From: Palleronia sediminis
Lineage (GTDB): Bacteria; Pseudomonadota; Alphaproteobacteria; Rhodobacterales; Rhodobacteraceae
DNA: 64,000 nucleotides
NCBI RefSeq assembly: GCF_004358695.1
Contig: NZ_SNAA01000018.1
Coordinates: 1-64,000 of the forward strand
Direction of reading: 5' to 3'
Position 1 is the first letter of the stretch; every line of letters starts with the position of its first letter. The position numbers and the translations under genes are program-made. This document shows, piece by piece, positions 57,627-64,000 of this stretch. Under the pieces are notes generated by a model. The model had not been told where the DNA came from. It saw only the letters and a list, made by a program, of their open reading frames with translations, and searched no databases.

Positions 57627-57689
57627 GGGGTCGTCGCCTTCGGGGCGGAGAGAGCCGCCCTCACTTCGCCCGATACGGGGTATGCCGCG

Positions 57690-58976
57690 TTAGAGCCATT
57701 CGGGGATGCTATCGCGTGCGAGCATCTCGTCAATCGTCGGGCGCGCGCGGATGACGGCGAATTGATCCCCGCGCACCAGCACCTCGGGCACCAGCGGGCG
57801 CGAATTGTACTCGGAGGCCATCACCGCCGCATAGGCACCGGCACTGCGGAACGCCAGCAGGTCGCCCGGCCCCATGGGCGGCAGCAGCCGGGTCCGCGCG
57901 AATGTATCGGCGCTTTCGCAGACGGGGCCGACCACGTCATGCTCGGTCAGATCGACCCCCGCCGGCGGCTCGGCCAGGGGGACGATATCGTGATGCGCGC
58001 CATACATTGCGGGGCGGATCAGGTCGTTCATGCCCGCATCGAGGATGAGCCAGCGCCGCTCGGCCGCTTCCTTGAGGTAGACCACCGAGGCGACGAGCAC
58101 CCCCGAATTGCCCGCGACGAGGCGGCCCGGCTCGATCTCGATCTCGCAGCCGAGATGGCCGACCGTTCGCTCGACCATCCGGGCGTAATCGGCGGGCAGG
58201 GGGGGCGGCGCGTTGTCGCGCTGATAGGGGATGCCGAGACCTCCGCCCAGATCGAGCCGGCGGATATCGTGGCCCTGGGCGCGAAGCTCGACGGTCAGCT
58301 CGGCGACCTTGCGATAGGCCTGTTCGAACGGGTCCAGGTCGATGAGCTGCGAGCCGATATGCACGTCGATGCCCACCACCTCGATGCCGGGCAGGGCGGC
58401 GGCCTCGGCATAGCGGGCGGGGGCGTCCTCGATGGCGATGCCGAACTTGTCCTGCTTGCGCCCGGTCGAGATCTTTTCGTGGGTACGCGCATCCACGTCG
58501 GGGTTCACGCGCAGCGCCACCGGCGCGGTCAGGCACAGCCCGGTCGCGACCTCGGACAGGGCGCGCAGCTCGGGCGCGGATTCGACGTTGAACTGCCGGA
58601 CCCCGCCCTCGAGTGCTCGCGCCATTTCCTCGCGGGTCTTGCCGACGCCCGAGAACACGATGCGCGCGCCGGGCACGCCGGCGGCGCGGGCGCGGGCATA
58701 TTCGCCGCCCGAGACGACATCCATCCCGGCGCCCAGATCGCCCAGCAGCTTGAGCACCGCCACGTTCGACAGCGCCTTGACGGCGAAACACACCAGATGG
58801 TCGGCAAAGGACAGCGCGTCGTCGAAGAGGCGGTAATGCCGCGTCAGCGTCGCCGCCGAGTAGCAGTAGAACGGCGTGCCCACCTCGGCCGCGATGGTGG
58901 CAAGGTCGACATCCTCGGCGTGGAGCCGACCGTCGCGATAGAGAAAGTGATCCAAGGTCTGGCGTCCTGATTGCAT
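57690..58976 (-). CDS. lysA: Diaminopimelate decarboxylase
   Basis: Last step of lysine synthesis, PLP dependent. The 428-residue enzyme has the PLP lysine in CFAVKALSN, the phosphate-binding GGGLGIPY, and the active-site Cys in GPVCESADTFA. The start at 58976 gives MQSGRQTLDHFLY, which matches family N-termini. An upstream frame extension looks non-coding. argH, often the neighbour, is not present here. Confidence 0.94.
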   Translation of the reverse strand: MQSGRQTLDHFLYRDGRLHAEDVDLATIAAEVGTPFYCYSAATLTRHYRLFDDALSFADHLVCFAVKALSNVAVLKLLGDLGAGMDVVSGGEYARARAAGVPGARIVFSGVGKTREEMARALEGGVRQFNVESAPELRALSEVATGLCLTAPVALRVNPDVDARTHEKISTGRKQDKFGIAIEDAPARYAEAAALPGIEVVGIDVHIGSQLIDLDPFEQAYRKVAELTVELRAQGHDIRRLDLGGGLGIPYQRDNAPPPLPADYARMVERTVGHLGCEIEIEPGRLVAGNSGVLVASVVYLKEAAERRWLILDAGMNDLIRPAMYGAHHDIVPLAEPPAGVDLTEHDVVGPVCESADTFARTRLLPPMGPGDLLAFRSAGAYAAVMASEYNSRPLVPEVLVRGDQFAVIRARPTIDEMLARDSIPEWL

Positions 58977-59015
58977 CCGGTGCGGGGGCGCCCGGCCGGG
59001 TGCCGCCTCCGGCGG

Positions 59016-59036
59016 GGGTATTTGGCAAAGAGAAGA
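59016..59036 (+). repeat. Intergenic GGGTATTTG-AAGAGAAGA element, copy D
   Basis: GGGTATTTGGCAAAGAGAAGA follows a GCCTCCGGC hairpin-like run between lysA and rpsU. It lies beside the rpsU terminator and opposite to the genes' transcription. Confidence 0.7.
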
Positions 59037-59046
59037 TACAGGCAAG

Positions 59047-59076
59047 AAAAAACCCCCGAACGCACGTCCGGGGGTT
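59047..59076 (-). terminator. Rho-independent terminator after rpsU
   Basis: On the minus strand AACCCCCG-GACGTGCGTT-CGGGGGTT forms a stem followed by TTTT. It is positioned just after the rpsU stop. Confidence 0.85.
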
Positions 59077-59101
59077 CAATCTGTCGCGTATCGAGAGGGG
59101 T

Positions 59102-59308
59102 TCAGAGCATCCCCTCGCGCTGGGCCTTCTTCCGCGCGAGCTTGCGCTGGCGGCGGATCGCTTCGGCCTTTTCGCGCGCCCGCTTCTCGGAGGGTTTCTC
59201 GAAATGCTGCTTGAGCTTCATCTCGCGGAACACACCCTCGCGCTGGAGCTTTTTCTTGAGCGCGCGCAGCGCCTGATCGACATTGTTGTCGCGAACACTG
59301 ACCTGCAT
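59102..59308 (-). CDS. rpsU: 30S ribosomal protein S21
   Basis: A 68-residue protein beginning [20 protein letters not shown] and rich in Arg and Lys towards the end, a typical alphaproteobacterial S21. The ribosome site AAAGGTGGTG precedes the ATG. It is divergent from coq9 and has its own terminator, so it is a short single-gene transcript. Confidence 0.96.
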   Translation of the reverse strand: MQVSVRDNNVDQALRALKKKLQREGVFREMKLKQHFEKPSEKRAREKAEAIRRQRKLARKKAQREGML

Positions 59309-59429
59309 GTGGTTTTCACCACCTTTCTAGGTTTGAGTAAGACAGTAAGTGCAGGAGCCTCGCCATATAGGGCGATCCCGCTAGCTTGTCCATCCGAACC
59401 GCTCACAGACCCGAGACAGGAGACCGGCA

Positions 59430-60110
59430 ATGACCGACACCAAGGACAGGCTTCTGGCGTCCGCGCTGACCCACGTGCCCTTCGATGGCTGGAGCGAAGC
59501 CACGCTGAAGGCCGCGGCGCGCGATGCCGGGGTGCCGCTCGAGGAGGCGCGCGCGATCTTTCCGCGCGGCGCCGTCGACATGGCGCTGGCCTTCCACCGT
59601 GCGGGCGATGCCGAGATGCGCGCGAGGCTGCTCGAGACGGACCTGTCGGACATGCGGTTCCGCGACAAGGTGGCGCGGGCGATGCGGCTCAGGATCGAGA
59701 GCATCGAGAGCAAGGAGGCCGTGCGCCGGGGCGCCACGCTGTTCGCGCTGCCGCGCCATACCTCGGACGGGGCGCGGGCGGTGTGGGAAACGTCGGACAC
59801 GATCTGGACCGCGCTGGGCGACAAGTCGACCGATGCGTCATGGTACACCAAGCGCGCCACGCTCGCCGGCGTCTGGGGGTCGGTGCTGCTGTTCTGGCTG
59901 GGCGACGATTCGCCCGGCAGCCAGGAGACATGGGGGTTCATCGACCGGCGCATTGACGACGTCATGCGGATCGAGAAGGTCAAGGCCGGGATCGCCGGCA
60001 ACCGCGCCGGGCGGGCGATGATGGCGGGGCCGAACTGGATCCTGTCGCGCATCCGCGCCCCGATGCGGCCGCCCAAGGAATTTCCCGGCTCGTGGGACGG
60101 CGGCGCCTGA
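59430..60110 (+). CDS. coq9: COQ9-family protein
   Basis: A 226-residue protein with a TetR-like helical fold (COQ9). The N-terminal region DRLLASALTHVPFDGWSEATL resembles TetR recognition helices but is used for lipid binding in the family. COQ9 delivers ubiquinone precursors to COQ7-type hydroxylases. Its neighbour rpsU is typical of the order. It converges with trcR around a 12-bp hairpin. Confidence 0.9.
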   Translation: MTDTKDRLLASALTHVPFDGWSEATLKAAARDAGVPLEEARAIFPRGAVDMALAFHRAGDAEMRARLLETDLSDMRFRDKVARAMRLRIESIESKEAVRRGATLFALPRHTSDGARAVWETSDTIWTALGDKSTDASWYTKRATLAGVWGSVLLFWLGDDSPGSQETWGFIDRRIDDVMRIEKVKAGIAGNRAGRAMMAGPNWILSRIRAPMRPPKEFPGSWDGGA

Positions 60111-60124
60111 GGGCGCGGCCGCCG

Positions 60125-60158
60125 GGCCGGGGGGCGGACGGCGCCGCGCCCCCCGGCC
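60125..60158. terminator. Bidirectional hairpin between coq9 and trcR
   Basis: GGCCGGGGGGCG pairs perfectly with CGCCCCCCGGCC over 12 bp. It lies between the two converging stops and has no U-run. Confidence 0.45.
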
Positions 60159-60167
60159 AGGGGTGGA

Positions 60168-60926
60168 TCAGCGCGTTTCGTCCTCGTCGCCGTCGTCGTC
60201 GGGCAGGTTGAAGAAGCTCTCCGCGTCGGACACGTCGCGGTCTTCATCCTCGGAGAGCTCTTCGCCGGTATTGGACAGCGTGAAGGTCTCGAGCCCCGAG
60301 ATCGCCGAGGGCATCCGCGGCTCGGTCTCGCCCGACAGGCTCTGTTCCGTCGAGACGAGCTTGCGCCGCTCGTCATCGGTCATCACCTCGCCCTCGCGCG
60401 CCTTTTTCGAGGCGGCCTTTTGCACGGCGAGGTCGAGCTCGGACTGCTTGCACAGGCCCAGGGCCACGGGATCGACGGGCTCGAGGTTGTTGATGTTCCA
60501 ATGCGTGCGTTCGCGGATGGCCTGGATCGTCGGCTTGGTCGTGCCCACCAGCCGCGAGATCTGGGCATCGGCCAGCTCGGGGTGGAACTTGACCAGCCAC
60601 AGGATCGAGGCGGGCCGGTCCTGACGCTTGCTCAGCGGGGTGTAGCGCGGGCCGCGGCGCTTTTCCTCGCCGACGGCGGCGGGGTTGAACTTGAGCTTGA
60701 GGTTCCGGGTCGCGTCCTTTTCGGCGCGCTCGATCTCGTCCTGGGTGAGCTGGTTGTTGGCCACCGGATCGAAGCCGCGCACGCCCTGCGCCACGTCGCC
60801 ATCGGCGATGCCCTGAACCTCGAGCTCGTGCAGGCCGCAGAACTCGGCGATCTGCCGGAAGGTGAGGGTGGTGTTCTCGACGAGCCACACGGCGGTGGCT
60901 TTGGCCATGATCGGTTTCTCGGCCAT
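60168..60926 (-). CDS. trcR: DUF1013 cell-cycle transcriptional regulator (TrcR-like)
   Basis: A 252-residue alphaproteobacterial protein annotated in related genomes as TrcR. A helix-turn-helix-like part (LTFRQIAEFCGLHELEVQGIAD) lies near residues 20-45, and a second (ISRLVGTTKPTIQAIRERTH) in the middle. The C-terminal 60 residues are strongly acidic. The start at 60926 has AGGAG at the right spacing. The family is specific to alphaproteobacteria and is linked to cell-cycle control, though the details are not visible here. Confidence 0.85.
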   Translation of the reverse strand: MAEKPIMAKATAVWLVENTTLTFRQIAEFCGLHELEVQGIADGDVAQGVRGFDPVANNQLTQDEIERAEKDATRNLKLKFNPAAVGEEKRRGPRYTPLSKRQDRPASILWLVKFHPELADAQISRLVGTTKPTIQAIRERTHWNINNLEPVDPVALGLCKQSELDLAVQKAASKKAREGEVMTDDERRKLVSTEQSLSGETEPRMPSAISGLETFTLSNTGEELSEDEDRDVSDAESFFNLPDDDGDEDETR

Positions 60927-61066
60927 GCGGGGCTCCTTTCCAGTTTGGGTCCCGACATGGCTTATCGCTGGCCCGTCAGGGCCGGACCGCCGGGCGGTCC
61001 AAGTTCGCGTTGTCGGGGAACCTGCGTCGGATATAGTCAGGCCGCGACCCGGTGGAAAGAGCGGAA

Positions 61067-61696
61067 ATGCTGAAACGGTTCCTGGCGGCATTGGTGGTCC
61101 TGCCCGCGGCCGCGCTGGCGCAGGACCGCGCGGGGGCCTTCGATTACTGGGTTCTCGCGCTGAGCTGGTCGCCCGCGTGGTGCGCGCTCGAGGGCGAGGC
61201 GCGGGGTGCGGCGCAATGCGAGACCGATCTCGGATGGTCGCTGCACGGGCTCTGGCCGCAGCACGAGACGGGCTATCCCGAATATTGCGAGAGCGCCGCG
61301 CGCAACCCGTCGCGCGGCGATACCGCGGCCATGGCCGACATCATGGGCAGCGGCGGGCTGGCCTGGCACCAGTGGAACAAGCACGGCCGCTGTTCGGGCA
61401 TGGCGTCGGGCGACTATTTCGCCCTGTCGCGCGCGGCCTACGAAACGGTCGCGCGTCCCGAGGTCTTCGGGCGCCTCACCGCGGCGGTGCGGATGCCCGC
61501 CACGGTGGTCGAGCAGGCTTTCATCGAGGCAAACCCTGCGCTTTTCCCCGATGCGATCACCGTGACCTGCCGCGCCGGCCACGTGCAGGAGGTCCGGATC
61601 TGCCTGACCCGCGACGACCTGTCGCCGCGGCGCTGCGGGGCGGATGTGATCCGCGATTGTGGCCTTCGCAATGCGCTTTTTCTTCCGGTAAGTTGA
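61067..61696 (+). CDS. RNase T2 family ribonuclease
   Basis: A 209-residue secreted RNase. The Sec signal ends near AAALAQ. Conserved site I is SLHGLWPQ (H60) and site II is WHQWNKHGRC (H101, H106). In site II the usual Glu after the first His is Gln here (Q102). Several Cys suggest disulfides. The enzyme would degrade RNA in the periplasm or outside. It is divergent from trcR, and about 280 bp separate it from the cellulose genes. Confidence 0.9.
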   Translation: MLKRFLAALVVLPAAALAQDRAGAFDYWVLALSWSPAWCALEGEARGAAQCETDLGWSLHGLWPQHETGYPEYCESAARNPSRGDTAAMADIMGSGGLAWHQWNKHGRCSGMASGDYFALSRAAYETVARPEVFGRLTAAVRMPATVVEQAFIEANPALFPDAITVTCRAGHVQEVRICLTRDDLSPRRCGADVIRDCGLRNALFLPVS

Positions 61697-61898
61697 GGCG
61701 CCGCCGCACCAAAAGTCGCGTTGCGCGGGCGACACGGATCGCGGCGGGCCGCGTGTCTTTTGACGATTGCCCTCGTCAGAGTGGCGGAATCTTGCTTACT
61801 TTACGGCATTGAAGCCGGGTCGAACCGGTCCTGCGCCGAACGCGGCGCAATCGAGCAGCGGGTCTGAGCATCGGGAAAGCGGGTGCCCTAAAAGCGCC

Positions 61899-61913
61899 TT
61901 AACCAGATGTTAA
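61899..61913 (+). promoter_or_regulatory. CtrA-type binding site upstream of the cellulose locus
   Basis: TTAA-CCAGATG-TTAA followed by C is a perfect CtrA full site (TTAA-N7-TTAAC). It lies 62 bp upstream of the BcsN-like start. The rest of the 61697-61974 gap contains no gene. Confidence 0.6.
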
Positions 61914-61974
61914 CACCTGTCAGAGCCCCGCGAAGGGGCCGTATTTGAGGCAAGACGGCGAGGGCCGAACAGGC

Positions 61975-62667
61975 ATGTATTTCTCATTCGCACGACACGC
62001 CCCGCGCGTGCCGTTCCTTAAGGCGGCGGTGTCTCTTTCGCTGGTCGCGGGGCTGCTGTCCTGCGGGCCGTTGCAGGTCTCGTCGACCTCGACGCTGAGC
62101 GAGCGCATCGAGACGCGGCAGTACCAGATGGTCCCGGTTGCGCGTTCCTGGGTCTATGTTCCGCAGGGTCTGCTGACATTGCAGCGCGACCTCGACAACA
62201 TCGTCGAGCAGCGCATCGCCCTGCCCAACGACACGACCATCGCCGGGGACAACTACCTGCTGCTGCGCGGCCGCGGCGGCAACCCGCTGAGCGGCGGGCG
62301 GCTCAAGCTCGAGGACATGCTCGACCAGACGGGCGGCGTGCCCGCCCCGTTCGAGGGCCTGTCGAATCGCAATATGGCCACTGCGACGGATGAGCTCGGC
62401 CCCTATTTCATCGCCGAAAAATCGGTGGGCGTGGATACGACCTGCGTTCTCGTCGTCCGGTCGCTCAAGAACGCCGCGCGGCCGCTGCCGGCCGGGGCCG
62501 ACTCGATGGATGTGCTGCTGCGCAACTGCACGCGGCAGGGGCGCGAGGCCGCGTTGGCGCCGATCCAGGCGCAGTATCTCGCCGCCACCCCGGCGCTTGC
62601 GGGCGGGGCCAATGTCCGTCTGCACAACATGTCGCCCTTTGCCGCGCCGGGGGCCGAGCGCCCATGA
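61975..62667 (+). CDS. Lipoprotein upstream of cellulose synthase, probably BcsN-like
   Basis: A 230-residue predicted outer-membrane lipoprotein. The signal segment ends with the lipobox LLSC (C30). The mature part begins GPLQVSS and shows a mixed fold without a known catalytic motif. Position directly upstream of bcsA, with TGA overlapping the ATG, and lipoprotein character fit the BcsN family of alphaproteobacterial cellulose loci. I could not align it to confirm the family. The start at 61975 gives MYFSFARH. Confidence 0.6.
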   Translation: MYFSFARHAPRVPFLKAAVSLSLVAGLLSCGPLQVSSTSTLSERIETRQYQMVPVARSWVYVPQGLLTLQRDLDNIVEQRIALPNDTTIAGDNYLLLRGRGGNPLSGGRLKLEDMLDQTGGVPAPFEGLSNRNMATATDELGPYFIAEKSVGVDTTCVLVVRSLKNAARPLPAGADSMDVLLRNCTRQGREAALAPIQAQYLAATPALAGGANVRLHNMSPFAAPGAERP

Positions 62668-64000
62668 GCTTCACCGCAGCCTCCCGCGCCGGACGCCAGG
62701 TGCCCCTCGACCGGGCGCTCTACCTGACGATGTGGCTTGCCGTCGGCGCCTGTATCGCCGTGCTGGCCGCGCTGCCCGTGTCCACGTGGACGCAGGCGCT
62801 TCTGGGTGTGACGGGGCTGCTCATCGTGATCGCGTCGCGCCCCTTTTCGCGGGTGCCCGTGGTCCGGTTCATCATGCTGGCGACGGCGTCGACCATGGTG
62901 CTGCGCTACTGGATCTGGCGCCTGACCGAGACGCTGCCCTCGCCCGACGAGCCGCTGTCCTTCGTCGCCGCGCTGCTGCTCTTCGCGACCGAGACCTATA
63001 CCATCGGCATTTTCTTCATGACCGGGTTCATGACGGCCGATCCGATCACGCGGGCGCCCCCGGCGACGGTGAACGCGCGCGACCTGCCGACCGTCAACGT
63101 GCTGGTGCCGTCCTATAACGAACCGGCCTCGATGCTGGCGGTGACGTTGTCGGCGGCCAAGAACATGCACTATCCGCCCGACAAGATGATCGTCGTGCTC
63201 TGCGATGACGGGGGCACCGACGAGCGGTGCAACCACGAGGATCCGGCCATCGCCGAAAAGGCGGTCAAGCGGCGCGCGCAGCTTCAGGAGATGTGCGCCG
63301 AGCTGGGCGTCCTCTATTCCACGCGCGAGCGGAACGAGCATGCCAAGGCGGGCAACATGTCGGCCGCGCTGGCCCGGCTCGACGGCGACCTCGTCGCGGT
63401 GTTCGACGCCGATCACGTCCCCAGCCGCGATTTCCTTGCCCGGACCGCCGGGCATTTCGTCGAGCGCGACGACCTGTTCCTCGTCCAGACGCCGCACTTC
63501 TTTCTCAACCCCGACCCGATCCAGCGCAATATCGGGCTGGTCGACAACTGCCCCCCCGAGAACGAGATGTTCTACGGCCATGTCCACCAGGGACTCGACC
63601 GCTGGGAGGGGACGTTCTTTTGCGGCTCGGCCGCGCTGATCCGCCGCGCGGCGCTGGATTCGGTCGGGGGTTTTTCGGGCGAGACGATCACCGAGGATGC
63701 CGAGACGGCGCTCGACATCCATGCGACCGGCTGGAAAAGCCTCTACGTCAACCACGCGATGATCGCCGGGCTGCAACCCGAGACCTTCGTGAGCTTCATC
63801 CAGCAGCGCGGCCGGTGGGCGACGGGCATGATGCAGATGCTCATCCTCAAGAACCCGATCTTTCGCAAGGGCCTGCGGTTCAGCCAGCGGTTGTGCTATC
63901 TCAACTCGATGACGTTCTGGTTCTTTCCGATCGTTCGCATGATCTTCATCCTCGCGCCGCTGCTCTACCTGTTCTTCGGGCTCGAGATCTTCGTCGCCAC
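62664..64000 (+). CDS. bcsA: Cellulose synthase catalytic subunit (partial, cut by window end)
   Basis: The first 445 residues of a GT2 cellulose synthase. Membrane segments lie near residues 20-85 and 105-130. The glycosyltransferase core carries PSYNEP, CDDGGTD, FDADH (D248, D250), TED (T343-D345) and QRGRW (Q381, R384, W385), the full catalytic set. The PilZ c-di-GMP domain expected near the C-terminus lies beyond the window. The start overlaps the lipoprotein stop as ATGA. Confidence 0.93.
   Translation, partial: MSFTAASRAGRQVPLDRALYLTMWLAVGACIAVLAALPVSTWTQALLGVTGLLIVIASRPFSRVPVVRFIMLATASTMVLRYWIWRLTETLPSPDEPLSFVAALLLFATETYTIGIFFMTGFMTADPITRAPPATVNARDLPTVNVLVPSYNEPASMLAVTLSAAKNMHYPPDKMIVVLCDDGGTDERCNHEDPAIAEKAVKRRAQLQEMCAELGVLYSTRERNEHAKAGNMSAALARLDGDLVAVFDADHVPSRDFLARTAGHFVERDDLFLVQTPHFFLNPDPIQRNIGLVDNCPPENEMFYGHVHQGLDRWEGTFFCGSAALIRRAALDSVGGFSGETITEDAETALDIHATGWKSLYVNHAMIAGLQPETFVSFIQQRGRWATGMMQMLILKNPIFRKGLRFSQRLCYLNSMTFWFFPIVRMIFILAPLLYLFFGLEIFVA

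Noticed and set aside
63900..64000. Apparent truncation of bcsA
   Set aside because: The frame stays open to the last base of the window, so the cut is at the window edge and not a gene defect.

Overview
The window is very GC-rich chromosomal DNA from an alphaproteobacterium, most likely a member of the Rhodobacterales. The evidence is gene content and order typical of that order: DUF484 followed by xerC, rpsU divergent from coq9, a DUF1013/TrcR-type regulator, a TIGR02302 protein beside lysA, and a YejABEF peptide importer. Two perfect CtrA-type sites (TTAA-N7-TTAA) fit as well. Nearly all of the sequence is chromosomal housekeeping or envelope genes. The only mobile DNA is the end of an IS5-family element at the left edge. 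I see no prophage, CRISPR array, restriction or toxin-antitoxin system. There is no gene-free stretch over about 300 bp; the longest are 2109-2412 (holds one doubtful small ORF) and 61697-61974 (holds a CtrA-type site).

Layout. 1-4.1 kb: IS end, parE, a Nudix hydrolase, and dinB with an added zinc ribbon. 4.3-15.4 kb: a surface and exopolysaccharide region. It holds a secreted RTX metalloprotease, ugd and a UDP-glucuronate 4-epimerase (making UDP-GlcA and UDP-GalA), a 1255-residue RTX/beta-propeller protein, and an ABC polysaccharide exporter (KpsT-, KpsE- and KpsM-like). 15.4-26.8 kb: N-formylglutamate amidohydrolase, tRNA-Val(GAC), rpmJ, ycjX, msrA, an MFS transporter, a SurA-like protein without its isomerase domain, priA, DUF484-xerC, pheA and a membrane-anchored cytochrome c. 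26.9-32.8 kb: the yejABEF operon. 32.9-38.5 kb: a DksA-like zinc-finger protein, a lipid kinase, a phosphoesterase, a SPOR-domain D,D-carboxypeptidase, a HAD phosphatase, clpS and an RsmC-like methyltransferase. 38.5-42.8 kb: a short-chain dehydrogenase-like protein with lost catalytic residues, then haem genes hemF, hemE and hemC with a GGCT-like gene. 42.9-51.6 kb: arylesterase/ybbA/ybbP, a MATE pump, truA, ispE and a TPR protein. 51.7-61.7 kb: ETF-quinone oxidoreductase, greA, a membrane protein, TIGR02302, lysA, rpsU, coq9, trcR and an RNase T2. 61.9 kb to the edge: a CtrA-type site, a BcsN-like lipoprotein and bcsA (cut by the window end).

Main themes. Two loci build extracellular polymers: the kps/ugd region with its two calcium-binding RTX proteins, and the cellulose locus. 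The cellulose genes sit behind a CtrA-type site, hinting at cell-cycle or quorum-linked control. A short AT-containing motif, GGGTATTTG then AAGAGAAGA, recurs at several intergenic junctions and is the clearest unexplained element. No wholly new multi-gene system is evident. The most unusual proteins are the RTX/propeller giant, the PPIase-less SurA-like protein and the SDR that lacks the Tyr-x3-Lys pair.
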